A stretch of DNA of 64,000 nucleotides from a bacterium (GTDB taxonomy: Bacteria; Pseudomonadota; Gammaproteobacteria; Burkholderiales; Thiobacillaceae). The notes under the pieces are model-generated. The model was not told the DNA's origin and did no database searches. It worked only from the letters and a program-made list of their open reading frames with translations. Positions 26,238 to 34,043 of this stretch are shown in pieces. Positions within the stretch are counted from its first letter, which is position 1, and each line of letters opens with the position of its first letter. The position numbers and the translations under genes were made by a program. The DNA is taken from the NCBI GenBank assembly GCA_009772925.1, contig WOUQ01000002.1, positions 62,001 to 126,000 of the forward strand, read 5' to 3'.

Positions 26238-26281
26238 TGATCTTCGACAAGTCGGCATGGACTCGCCTTGATCTGGATCAT
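26238..26281. promoter_or_regulatory. Two FNR/Anr-like boxes between moaA and mobB
   Basis: TTGATCTGGATCAT (26268-26281) matches 9 of 10 defined positions of the FNR consensus TTGAT-N4-ATCAA. TTGATCTTCGACAA (26238-26251) is a weaker half-matched copy 30 bp away. FNR-type proteins activate anaerobic respiration genes, which need molybdenum cofactor. Which of the two divergent genes is controlled cannot be told, and no FNR gene is in the window. Confidence 0.55.
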
Positions 26282-26345
26282 GAACCGGTGTCATGCGCAG
26301 CCGCGCCCCACGTCGACGTACCCCGCATTCCTGCATACGAACGCC

Positions 26346-26837
26346 ATGAAAACATTGGGCTTCGCCGGCTACAGCGGCGCCGGCAAGACCACCCTGATCG
26401 AGCGCCTGCTGCCGCGCCTGGCGGCGGCGGGCTTGCGCGTTTCCGTCATCAAGCAGAGCCATCACGATTTCGCGGTGGATACGCCCGGCAAGGATTCCTG
26501 GCGCCACCGCCAGGCCGGCGCGCGCGAGGTGCTGCTCACCTCGCCGCACCGCTGGATGCTGGTGAACGAGTTGCGCGGCGCGCCGGAACCCGGTCTCGCC
26601 GAGCACATCGCCCGCCTCTCGCCCTGTGATCTGGTGCTGGTGGAGGGCTTCCGCCACGCCGAACTGCCCAAGATCGAGGTCTGGCGCGAGGCCAATGCCC
26701 AGCCCTGGCTGCATCCGGGCGATGGGCGGGTGATCGCGGTGGCGGCGGACCGCGACCCCGGCGGCGCCTTGCCCTATCTGCCGCTGCAAAACGATGCCGC
26801 CGTCGCCGCCTTCATCCTGGCCTGGACGCGAAGCTGA
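26346..26837 (+). CDS. mobB: Molybdopterin-guanine dinucleotide biosynthesis adapter MobB
   Basis: GTP-binding P-loop protein thought to assist MobA or MoeA in the last steps of Mo-cofactor synthesis. The 163 residues have the P-loop GYSGAGKTT (8-16), VIKQSHHDFAVDTPGKDSWR with the conserved His residues, and the LVLVEGFRHAELPKIEVWR segment, all typical. ATG 26346. It is followed by moaD after 54 bp. Together with divergent moaA it forms an incomplete moa/mob set; moaE, moaC, mobA and moeA are elsewhere. Confidence 0.95.
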   Translation: MKTLGFAGYSGAGKTTLIERLLPRLAAAGLRVSVIKQSHHDFAVDTPGKDSWRHRQAGAREVLLTSPHRWMLVNELRGAPEPGLAEHIARLSPCDLVLVEGFRHAELPKIEVWREANAQPWLHPGDGRVIAVAADRDPGGALPYLPLQNDAAVAAFILAWTRS

Positions 26838-26891
26838 ACGCCGACCCGGCCGGCAAACTGCTAACCTAGCCGCCTCCGAGGAATCGACATC

Positions 26892-27149
26892 ATGCAGATC
26901 CGCGTTCTCTACTTCGCCCGCCTGCGCGAGACGCTCGGCCTGGACCGGGAGACCCTGGCCCTGGACGGCGATGCGCCCACCCTCGACGACCTCCTCTCCG
27001 TCCTGCGCGCGCGCGGCGGCGCCTGGGCCGAGGTCCTGGCGCCCGGCCGCAACTTCCGCATGGCGGTGAACCAGGACATCGCCGCCGCCGGCACCGCGCT
27101 GCGCGAGGGCGACGAGGTGGCCCTGTTTCCGCCGGTGACGGGTGGCTGA
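26892..27149 (+). CDS. moaD: Molybdopterin synthase sulfur-carrier subunit MoaD
   Basis: Ubiquitin-fold carrier whose C-terminal Gly is thiocarboxylated and gives sulfur to cyclic pyranopterin. The 85 residues fit the family and end in PPVTGG, the required Gly-Gly. The N-terminal IRVLYFARLRETLGLD is also typical. moaE, usually adjacent, is not here. Instead the histidine kinase frame begins inside the last codons. Confidence 0.94.
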   Translation: MQIRVLYFARLRETLGLDRETLALDGDAPTLDDLLSVLRARGGAWAEVLAPGRNFRMAVNQDIAAAGTALREGDEVALFPPVTGG

Positions 27150-28605
27150 ACAAGACCCGGGCCTGCTACCTTCCGCGCCCGGCATGACCACCGAGTTTCC
27201 GCGCACCCCTCCGGCGGAGCACGACGACACCCTGTCGCTGCGCCAGCAGCTGGTCAACTGGCTGTTCACCCCGCTGTTCCTGCTGCTGCTGTTTTCCACG
27301 GTGACCGGCTACATGGCGGCGGTGACCCTGGCCAACAAACCCTACGACCTGGTTCTGCTGGAACGCGCTCGCCTGCTGGCCAGCCGTCACGTCCTCGCGC
27401 CCGGCGACCACCTGGCGGAGACCTACCGGCTATTCCCCGGCCAGGCAGACGATTTCCGCTTCTCCTTGCACGACATGGCCGGCAACGGCATCGTCGCCAT
27501 CGGCCGTCTGCCGAGGCCGCGTCCCCTCGACTACCAGATCCAGGCGCCGCAGTGGCGCGACACCCAGTACCAGGGCCGCAAGCTGCGCCTGGTCACCTTC
27601 CGCTTCGCGGTCGCCGGCGGCGAGGCCCTGCTGGCGCAGGCGGCGGAGCCCATCGATGCCCGCCAGAGCCTGGGGCGCAGCATCCTGGGCAACATCGTCA
27701 TTCCCCAGTTCATGTTCATCGTCATCGCCGGCATCGCCGTGTGGATCGGCCTCAAGCGCGGCTTCGAACCCCTGGAGCGGTTGCGCCGAGAGGTGGCGGC
27801 GCGTCCGCGCGACGACCCGCAACCGCTGGACGAGACCCGCGCGCCGGACGAGGTGCGTCCACTGATCCTGGAAGTGAACGCCCTCATCGAGCGGCTGAAG
27901 ACGATGATGGAGGCGCAACGCCGCTTCGTCGCCGACGCCGCGCACCAGTTGCGCACCCCCTTCGCCGGTCTCAAGGCGCGCGCCGAACTGGCCCGGCGCG
28001 AACCGGTGGCGGAACCGGTGCGCGACGCCCTCGAACGCATCTGCGACAGTGCGCAACGTTGCAGCCACCTGGTCAACCAGCTCCTCACCCTGGCCCGCAA
28101 CGAGCCCGGCGCCCGCCCAGGCGCGCCCATGCATGTGCTCGACCTGCGCCGGGTGGCGCAGGACACCGCCGCCCACTGGGCGCCCGAGGCCCTGCGCCAG
28201 GGCGTCGATCTGGGTTTCGAGGGCATCGACATGCAGCTCCCCGTGCGCGGCCATGAACCCAGCCTGCGCGACCTGCTCGACAACCTGCTCGACAACGCCG
28301 TCCGTTACACCCCCGCCGGCGGCCACATCACGGTGCGCGTGGGCTACGGTGACAGCGCCTGGCTGGAGGTGGAGGACGACGGTCCCGGCATCCCGGCCGA
28401 ACAGCGCGGCCAGGTGTTCGAGCGTTTCCACCGCATGCCCGGCACCGAACAGTCCGGCAGCGGCCTGGGCCTGGCCATCGTGCAGGAAGTCGCCAGGCGG
28501 CACGGCGCCGTCGTGCTGCTGGAGGAGGGCCGCGACGGCGCCGGCTGTCGCTTCACCATCCGCTTCCCGCACCACGGCGCGGCGGAAGGCGGGGAACCGG
28601 GCTGA
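27142..28605 (+). CDS. Two-component sensor histidine kinase (TctE/QseC type), orphan
   Basis: Inner-membrane kinase. Two membrane segments flank a periplasmic sensor of the 2CSK_N/TctE type (about residues 65-170). Then come a HAMP-like linker, the dimerisation H-box ADAAHQLRTPFAGLKA, and the ATPase domain with N box DNLLDNAVRYTP, G1 EDDGPGIP, F box ERFHRMPG and G2 SGSGLGLAIV. All catalytic parts are intact. The start is either GTG 27142, overlapping moaD, or ATG 27184. No response regulator is next to it, which is unusual for this type. Signals are unknown; tricarboxylate or redox signals are only family guesses. Confidence 0.93.
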   Translation: MAEQDPGLLPSAPGMTTEFPRTPPAEHDDTLSLRQQLVNWLFTPLFLLLLFSTVTGYMAAVTLANKPYDLVLLERARLLASRHVLAPGDHLAETYRLFPGQADDFRFSLHDMAGNGIVAIGRLPRPRPLDYQIQAPQWRDTQYQGRKLRLVTFRFAVAGGEALLAQAAEPIDARQSLGRSILGNIVIPQFMFIVIAGIAVWIGLKRGFEPLERLRREVAARPRDDPQPLDETRAPDEVRPLILEVNALIERLKTMMEAQRRFVADAAHQLRTPFAGLKARAELARREPVAEPVRDALERICDSAQRCSHLVNQLLTLARNEPGARPGAPMHVLDLRRVAQDTAAHWAPEALRQGVDLGFEGIDMQLPVRGHEPSLRDLLDNLLDNAVRYTPAGGHITVRVGYGDSAWLEVEDDGPGIPAEQRGQVFERFHRMPGTEQSGSGLGLAIVQEVARRHGAVVLLEEGRDGAGCRFTIRFPHHGAAEGGEPG

Positions 28606-28622
28606 GCACCCAGTCCCTGGCT

Positions 28623-30059
28623 TCAGAACTGGAAGTAACTCTCCAGCCTGCCCTGCAGCTTCTTCGCCTGGCGCAGGGATTCCTTGAGGAAGGTGCGGTC
28701 CAGGGTCGACAGGTCGTCCGGGGTCACCCGGTTGCCGAGCGGCTGCTCCTGCGCCAATTGCTGCAGGTGCAGGCGCAGACGCAGGCCCTGGATGAGGTGG
28801 AAGGCGACGATCCAGCCGCCCACCTCCGCCTCGTCCAGCTTCCAGGCCGCGGCGGCGGCTCGCAGGCGGCCGGCGGTGGTGGTCTCGGCGCTGCCGGCGG
28901 CGAGGGCGAAGATACGCGCCGCGTCGACAAAAAGGGTGGCGCCGTTGATCTTCAGATCGAGGGTGCCGGCGGCCTCGCCCTCGCCATCGCTGACGAAATC
29001 CCTTACCAGCCCCAGTGGCGGGCGGTTGCCCAGGGCGTTCAGGGTCATCAGCTTGAGGAAGCGGCGGTTGCCCTTGATCTTTTCGTTGAGCCATTCGCGC
29101 AAGGCGACGGCGAGATTGGCGTCGCCGGCGAGGGGGCGGAAGTCGAAGAAGATGCTGGCGTTCAGCAACACCGGCGCGTCGCCGCGGAACAGCCAGTCGG
29201 AGAAGGTGTTCTGCCACTCCTCCAGGGACAGGCACCACTTCGGGTTGCCGGCCATGATCTCGCCCTTGCACAGCGGGAAACCGCAGGCCGCGAGCCATTC
29301 GTTGACGCGCCGCGCCACCGGCAGCAGGCGCTCGCGCAGGGACTCGGCATCGGTCCCCGCGGGCGGCACGAAGATCAGGCCGTTGTCCTGATCGGTGAGC
29401 AGGGTCTGCTCGAAACGTCCTTCCGAGCCCAGCGCCAGCCAGCACCACGACACGTCCTCCAGGCCGGTGTCGGCGAAGGCCAGATAGAGAATGCGCTGGG
29501 CGAGCTGGTCATTGAGCTCGGAGACCAGGCGGGTGAGCTGCTCGGCCTCCAGGCCCTGGGCCATGAACATGCGGGCCAGCCGGCGGATGTCGGCGGCGGC
29601 GCCCACCAGCGCATCCAGATTGTCGGCCTCGGCCAGGGTAGCGGCGATGTGGCCCACCCCCAGGCGTTGCAGGGCGAACAGGTCCTTCTCCGAGACCACG
29701 CCGAGAATGCGGCCTTCGGCCGAAGTCACCACCACGTGGTGAATCAGGCGCTGCGCCATGGCCAGGGCGGCTTCCAGGGCGGTGGCGTCGCCATCCAGGC
29801 AGAACGGGTTGGGCGTCATCACCGTGCTCATGGGCCGGTCGAGATCGCATTCCTCGGCCGCCACACGGTCGCGCAGGTCGTTGAGGGTGAACACCCCGGC
29901 CGGCCGCCCGTCGGCGTCCACCAGCAGGATCGAGCCCACCTTGTCGCGGCGCATCATGCCCAGCGCGGCGCGAATCGGGGTGTCCGGCGGACAGGTCACC
30001 GGCGCCCGGCGCAGCAGGGAGGAGAGGGGCGTGGTGAGGGTTTCCGGCAGGGGCGGCAT
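28623..30059 (-). CDS. CBS-pair protein with DUF294 nucleotidyltransferase domain
   Basis: 478 residues. Two CBS domains (about 10-135) carry DKVGSILLVDADGRPAGVFT and VVVTSAEGRILGVVSEKDL. A GlnD-like nucleotidyltransferase domain (DUF294) follows with the signature GSEGRFEQTLLTDQDN, and a C-terminal DUF294 helical domain completes it. Relatives often have a cyclic-nucleotide-binding domain in front; it is absent here. It probably senses adenine nucleotides and may modify a protein or small molecule, with target unknown. It converges on the histidine kinase gene. Confidence 0.88.
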   Translation of the reverse strand: MPPLPETLTTPLSSLLRRAPVTCPPDTPIRAALGMMRRDKVGSILLVDADGRPAGVFTLNDLRDRVAAEECDLDRPMSTVMTPNPFCLDGDATALEAALAMAQRLIHHVVVTSAEGRILGVVSEKDLFALQRLGVGHIAATLAEADNLDALVGAAADIRRLARMFMAQGLEAEQLTRLVSELNDQLAQRILYLAFADTGLEDVSWCWLALGSEGRFEQTLLTDQDNGLIFVPPAGTDAESLRERLLPVARRVNEWLAACGFPLCKGEIMAGNPKWCLSLEEWQNTFSDWLFRGDAPVLLNASIFFDFRPLAGDANLAVALREWLNEKIKGNRRFLKLMTLNALGNRPPLGLVRDFVSDGEGEAAGTLDLKINGATLFVDAARIFALAAGSAETTTAGRLRAAAAAWKLDEAEVGGWIVAFHLIQGLRLRLHLQQLAQEQPLGNRVTPDDLSTLDRTFLKESLRQAKKLQGRLESYFQF

Positions 30060-30086
30060 GGCAGGCAGGGAAATTTGTGCAGTGCA

Positions 30087-30917
30087 TCATAGTGCCATGT
30101 CGCGCAGCACCCGCCAAGCCCCCTGACGCGCCGCCCACTCGCGCGCCAGGGCAAGGAAACGGTCGGCCTCGCGCAGTGCACCGCCGGCCTCGAGGGCGCG
30201 GGCCTTGAGGTGGAGCAGGCGGACCTTTAGGTGATGCTGGCCGAAACGTTCGCCCTGTTCCAGGGCCTCCTCCAGCCAGACCAGGGACAGGGCGGGCGCG
30301 AGGTGGAAAGCGGCTTCGGCGTATACCGCCGCGGCGTGCGCTGCCTCGGCCGGCGCCTGTCGGCGCAACGCGGCGAGCGCCGCATGGGCGTCGGTGGCGG
30401 ACGCCGGCTGGCCGACGCGCAGGCGCGACCAGTACACCAACAGGGTGAGCCACGCGCCATGGAAGTCGTCTGCGGCCAGGGCCGCCTGCCAGGCAGTGTC
30501 CTCCGGCGGCAGCGGCCGGTCGCTGAGAAAGTGGAAATAGGCACGCCGCAGCAACGCGGCGGGAGCCGGGGGGCAGCCGGGCGGCGACACGTCGGGTGGC
30601 GGCGCGATGTCCTCGCCCATCCACCAGAGACAGCGGCGGCGCAGATCGTCGACGGCGGCCGCCAGCTCGGCGTCATCCTCCTCCAGAAATAGATCGGGCG
30701 ACAGATTGCGCAGGGCTTCCGGGAAGCGCCCCAAGCCGTACAGCGTCAGGCTCAGGGCCAGCGCCGCGCGAACGCTGGCGAGCCGGCCCTCGCCCCGCGC
30801 CAGCTCGGGCAGGCGCCAGGCGTAGGGATAGGCGCGGGCGGGGCCGAAGCGGGCATGCAGTTCCGTCCAGCGGGCGTGGCGCGCCGCGAACGGACTCGGT
30901 TGTGGCTGCCGGGGCAT
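30087..30917 (-). CDS. Hypothetical helical repeat protein
   Basis: Not recognised. The 276 residues are Ala/Leu/Arg-rich and mostly helical. TPR-like helix pairs appear in the first half (LASVRAALALSLTLYGLGRF) and near the C terminus (LSLVWLEEALEQGERFGQHH, LLHLKARALEAGGALREADR). There is no signal peptide or membrane segment. ATG 30917, 28 bp after gpsA, is the likely start. It lies between gpsA and the CBS gene and may be the last gene of the secB-gpsA transcript. Confidence 0.6.
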   Translation of the reverse strand: MPRQPQPSPFAARHARWTELHARFGPARAYPYAWRLPELARGEGRLASVRAALALSLTLYGLGRFPEALRNLSPDLFLEEDDAELAAAVDDLRRRCLWWMGEDIAPPPDVSPPGCPPAPAALLRRAYFHFLSDRPLPPEDTAWQAALAADDFHGAWLTLLVYWSRLRVGQPASATDAHAALAALRRQAPAEAAHAAAVYAEAAFHLAPALSLVWLEEALEQGERFGQHHLKVRLLHLKARALEAGGALREADRFLALAREWAARQGAWRVLRDMAL

Positions 30918-30945
30918 GGGCGGCGTGGCCGGCTGCCCGGACGCG

Positions 30946-31935
30946 TCAGGCGCCTTCGTCCTTGAGGTCGCGCGCGAGCAGGGCGGCCACCGCCTCGCGC
31001 GGCGGCAGTTCCTGCCCGAGCACCCGTGCCACCGCCTCGGTGATGGGCATGTCGACGCCCAATTCGCGCGCCAGGGCGTCCACCTCGACGGCGGTGGTGG
31101 CGCCCTCGGCCACGTGCCCGAGTTCGCGCAGGGCACCTTCCGGGCTTTCGCCGGCGGCCAGGCGCTGGCCCAGTTGCCGGTTGCGCGAGAGGTCGCCGGT
31201 GCAGGTGAGGATGAGATCGCCCATGCCGGACAGACCCATGAAGGTTTCCGGACGCCCGCCCAGCTTGAGGCCGAGCCGGGTCAGCTCGGCCAGACCGCGC
31301 GTGATCAGCGCGGCGCGAGCGTTGAAGCCGAAGCCCAGGCCGTCGGAAATTCCGGCGGCGATGGCGATGACGTTCTTCACCGCGCCGCCCAGTTCCACGC
31401 CCACCACGTCGCTGCCGGAATAAAGGCGCAGGCGGGAATCGTGCAGCCGGCGCGCGACCTGCCGGGCGAAATCCGCGTCGTCGCTGGCCACGCTGAGCGC
31501 GGCGGGCAGGCCCTGCGCCACTTCCTTGGCGAAGCTGGGCCCCGACAGCACGGCAGCCGGCGGATGCTCGGGCCAGGTTTCCGCCAGCACCGCGTGCGGC
31601 AGCTTGCGCGTGCCGGTCTCCAGGCCCTTGCACAGCCACACCAGGGGCTGCCGCGCGCCGCAACGGCGCAACTCCAGGAGCAGGGCACGGAAGCCGTTGC
31701 TGGGCACGGCGGCGATGATCAGGTCGGCGTCCGCCAGCGCGGCGCCCAACTCGCCAGTCGGCGCCAGCCCCGCGGGCAGGGCGAAGCCCGGCAGATAGCG
31801 GTGATTCTCGCGGTCGCGCGCCATGGCCGCCGCGTGCTCGGCGGAACGCGTCCACAGCCTCACCGCATTGTGCCCGGCCAGGCGGATGGCCAAGCCGGTC
31901 CCCCAGGCGCCGGCGCCGAGAACGGCGATGCTCAC
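30946..31935 (-). CDS. gpsA: NAD(P)-dependent glycerol-3-phosphate dehydrogenase
   Basis: Reduces dihydroxyacetone phosphate to sn-glycerol-3-phosphate for phospholipids. The 329 residues have the N-terminal Rossmann loop GAGAWGTGLA (8-17), CKGLE, GPSFAKEVA, the catalytic Lys in GAVKNVIAIAAG, and MGLSGMGDLILTCTGDLSRN. The start is GTG 31935. The secB-gpsA order equals that in E. coli. Confidence 0.97.
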   Translation of the reverse strand: MSIAVLGAGAWGTGLAIRLAGHNAVRLWTRSAEHAAAMARDRENHRYLPGFALPAGLAPTGELGAALADADLIIAAVPSNGFRALLLELRRCGARQPLVWLCKGLETGTRKLPHAVLAETWPEHPPAAVLSGPSFAKEVAQGLPAALSVASDDADFARQVARRLHDSRLRLYSGSDVVGVELGGAVKNVIAIAAGISDGLGFGFNARAALITRGLAELTRLGLKLGGRPETFMGLSGMGDLILTCTGDLSRNRQLGQRLAAGESPEGALRELGHVAEGATTAVEVDALARELGVDMPITEAVARVLGQELPPREAVAALLARDLKDEGA

Positions 31936-31992
31936 CGGGCCACCCGCTCGTCGCCGCGCGCTGGGCTCATGCGGACCATGCCCGGCGCGGGG

Positions 31993-32469
31993 TCAGTTCG
32001 GTTGCTGCGTTTGCTGCTGCTGCAGGGCCTGCTGCTGCTGCATGTACATCACCTCGAAATTGACGGGTTGCAGCATCAGCGGCGGGAATCCCGCCTTCAG
32101 CACGGCGTCGGACACCGCCTCGCGGGCGTAGGGGAAGAGGATGTTGGGGCAGCCGATGCCGAGGGCCGGCTCCATCGCCTCCTGCGGCACGTTCTGGATG
32201 CGGAAGATGCCGGCCTGTTGCAGTTCCACCAGGAAGGCGGCCTTGTCCTTGATCTTGGCGTTGATGGTCAGGGTCAGGATGGTCTGGTAGATGCCGTTGG
32301 CGGCATCCACGGGCGCGCTCTGGGTGTTGAGCTGCATGTCGATCTGCGGCTGGTCCCTTTCCAGGAAGATGGCGGGCGCGTTGGGCACCTCGACGGAGAG
32401 ATCCTTGACGTAGATCTTCTCGATCTGGAAGACGGGCAGGGCTTGTTGTTGCGGTTGCTGATCGGTCAT
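31993..32469 (-). CDS. secB: Protein-export chaperone SecB
   Basis: Cytosolic tetrameric chaperone that keeps preproteins unfolded and hands them to SecA. The 158 residues have the standard strands (FQIEKIYVKDLSVEVPNAP, GIYQTILTLTINAK) and the FPYAREAVSDAVLKAGFPP block. A Gln-rich C-terminal tail (QQQQALQQQQTQQ) extends it. It lies in the grxC-trxC-secB-gpsA run. Confidence 0.97.
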   Translation of the reverse strand: MTDQQPQQQALPVFQIEKIYVKDLSVEVPNAPAIFLERDQPQIDMQLNTQSAPVDAANGIYQTILTLTINAKIKDKAAFLVELQQAGIFRIQNVPQEAMEPALGIGCPNILFPYAREAVSDAVLKAGFPPLMLQPVNFEVMYMQQQQALQQQQTQQPN

Positions 32470-32537
32470 GACGGGATCCGGGTTGGAAAGAAGGCCGGGA
32501 ATTATAGCCTTTCACCATTACGGCTTCGCGGACCCCT

Positions 32538-32957
32538 TCAATACCGCGCCAGCCAGGCCTGCAACTGTTGCGGCGGCAACGCGCCAGCCACACGGTCCAC
32601 TTCCTGCCCGCCCTTGAACAGGGCCAGCGTGGGAATGCTGCGGATGCCGTGGCGGGCGGCCAGCCCCTGTTCCGCCTCCGTGTTCACCTTGGCGAAGCGC
32701 ACCCGGTCCAGGTACTGGCCGGCCATCTGCGCGAAGGTGGGGGCGAACATCTTGCAGGGGCCGCACCAGGGCGCCCAGAAATCCACCAGCACGGGCAGTT
32801 CGTTTCTGGCGATGAACTTGTCGAAGTTCGCGGCAATGAGTTCGACGGGATGGGCGGGCAGGACTTCGGCGCCGCATTTGCCGCACTTCGGTTGCTGCTT
32901 CAGGCGATCGTCGGGCACGCGGTTGACCGCGCCGCAGTGGGGACAGACGAGTTCCAT
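32538..32957 (-). CDS. trxC: Thioredoxin 2 with N-terminal zinc finger
   Basis: Cytosolic thiol reductase of the TrxC type. The 139 residues start with a zinc motif of two CxxC pairs (C5/C8 and C25/C28). The thioredoxin domain has active site WCGPC (C65, C68) and cis-Pro loop SIPTLALF. TrxC in E. coli is induced by oxidative stress. It lies between grxC and secB, which in E. coli are adjacent, so it is an insertion into that order next to rhodanese and glutaredoxin genes. Confidence 0.95.
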   Translation of the reverse strand: MELVCPHCGAVNRVPDDRLKQQPKCGKCGAEVLPAHPVELIAANFDKFIARNELPVLVDFWAPWCGPCKMFAPTFAQMAGQYLDRVRFAKVNTEAEQGLAARHGIRSIPTLALFKGGQEVDRVAGALPPQQLQAWLARY

Positions 32958-33030
32958 GACTGGGCTCCGTGCATCAGGACACTGCAACCAAAATGGCGGC
33001 GCACCGCCGCGAATTCAAGCGCCTTGAGAC

Positions 33031-33288
33031 TCAGGCGGCGAGCAGGGGATCCAGTTCGCCGGCCGCGTCCAGCGCGGAAATGTCGTCGAAGCCGCCGACG
33101 TGACGGTCGCCGATGTAGATCTGCGGCACCGTACGGCGGCCGGTGATGCGGATCATCTCGTCGCGCTGTGCCGGATCGAGGTCGATGCGGATCTTCTCGA
33201 TCTGGCTGACGCCCTTCTTGTTCAACAGCTTCTCGGCCATGATGCAGTAAGGGCATACGGCGGTGCAGTACATCTTCACGGGGGGCAT
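33031..33288 (-). CDS. grxC: Glutaredoxin 3
   Basis: Glutathione-dependent disulfide reductase. The 85 residues form a single glutaredoxin domain with active site CPYC (C12, C15), the TVPQIYIG cis-Pro loop and the GGFDDISAL glutathione-binding end. ATG 33288 is the family-consistent start. It follows the rhodanese gene by 43 bp as in E. coli (yibN-grxC). Confidence 0.96.
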   Translation of the reverse strand: MPPVKMYCTAVCPYCIMAEKLLNKKGVSQIEKIRIDLDPAQRDEMIRITGRRTVPQIYIGDRHVGGFDDISALDAAGELDPLLAA

Positions 33289-33331
33289 TGCGTGTCCTTT
33301 CCAGTGGGGCCGAGAAACCACCTGCTCGCGT

Positions 33332-33742
33332 CTACTTTTCTCTCGGCAGTCCGGCCTGTTCCCAGGCCTGCATGCCGCCGGCCAGGTTGTGCACGTTCTC
33401 GAAGCCGGCCTTGCGCAGCAGGCCGCAGGCGTGCCGGGAGCGGTTGCCGCTGCGGCATACGGCGACGATGGGCTTGTCCTTGAACTTGTCCAGATCGCCC
33501 ATGCGGTTCTTCAACTGGCCGAGGGGCACGTGCTTGGCCTTGGCGATATGGCCGTCGGCCCATTCGGATTGCTCGCGCACGTCCAGCACCAGGGCATCCT
33601 CGTGGTTGAACAGCAACACCGCCTCCTGCGGGCCCACCTGCTTGATGCCCGAGAGCCGGCCGAACAGGCCGCCGCCGAACAACATGAAGCCGGAAACCAC
33701 GACCAGCAGGATGAGCCAGATGTTTTGCAGTACGAATTCCAT
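33332..33742 (-). CDS. Membrane-anchored rhodanese (YibN-like)
   Basis: Sulfurtransferase domain facing the cytoplasm. The 136 residues have one N-terminal membrane segment (about 6-28) and a single rhodanese domain with active-site loop CRSGNRS (C96), which would carry a persulfide. It is the orthologue of E. coli YibN by position (before grxC-secB-gpsA). In E. coli the gene diverges directly from gpmI; here a DUF2892 gene and an RND pump operon lie in between, and the DUF2892 stop is only 40 bp upstream on the same strand. Read-through from that operon would link this enzyme to the ArsR-controlled genes. Confidence 0.93.
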   Translation of the reverse strand: MEFVLQNIWLILLVVVSGFMLFGGGLFGRLSGIKQVGPQEAVLLFNHEDALVLDVREQSEWADGHIAKAKHVPLGQLKNRMGDLDKFKDKPIVAVCRSGNRSRHACGLLRKAGFENVHNLAGGMQAWEQAGLPREK

Positions 33743-33782
33743 GGGTTACGGCGGCAAGAAAGTGAAGGCCGCGATTCTAACC

Positions 33783-34007
33783 TCAGTTGCAGGAGGCGCC
33801 GGCTTCCTTGAAGCCCATCTTCTTGAGAATGCCGACCAGCGGACAGAAGTTGGTGAAGCCGGACTGAAACAGATTGAGGCCGACGAAGGCGGTGAACCAC
33901 ATCCAGCTCACCTGCGTCAGGTCGGCCTGACCCATCATGTGGGCGAGGCCCAGCGACAGCAGGATGAAGAAACCGGCGACGATGCGGACAATGTTCTCGA
34001 TGCTCAT
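33783..34007 (-). CDS. DUF2892 (YgaP-like) small membrane protein
   Basis: 74 residues with two membrane helices (about 7-22 and 34-50) and a short cysteine-bearing region, TNFCPLVGILKKMG, ending in ASCN. DUF2892 occurs alone or fused to rhodanese, as in YgaP, and is often encoded with sulfur genes. Here it stands between the RND pump and a rhodanese gene, which supports a sulfur link. It may dimerise in the membrane; its function is unproven. Confidence 0.88.
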   Translation of the reverse strand: MSIENIVRIVAGFFILLSLGLAHMMGQADLTQVSWMWFTAFVGLNLFQSGFTNFCPLVGILKKMGFKEAGASCN

Positions 34008-34043
34008 GGGAAGCTCCTTACAGGTCAGTTGAGAGTGGGGGGG

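Noticed and set aside
26154-26345. Molybdenum-cofactor riboswitch upstream of moaA
   Set aside because: The characteristic multi-stem core is not visible; the region is better explained by two FNR-like sites.
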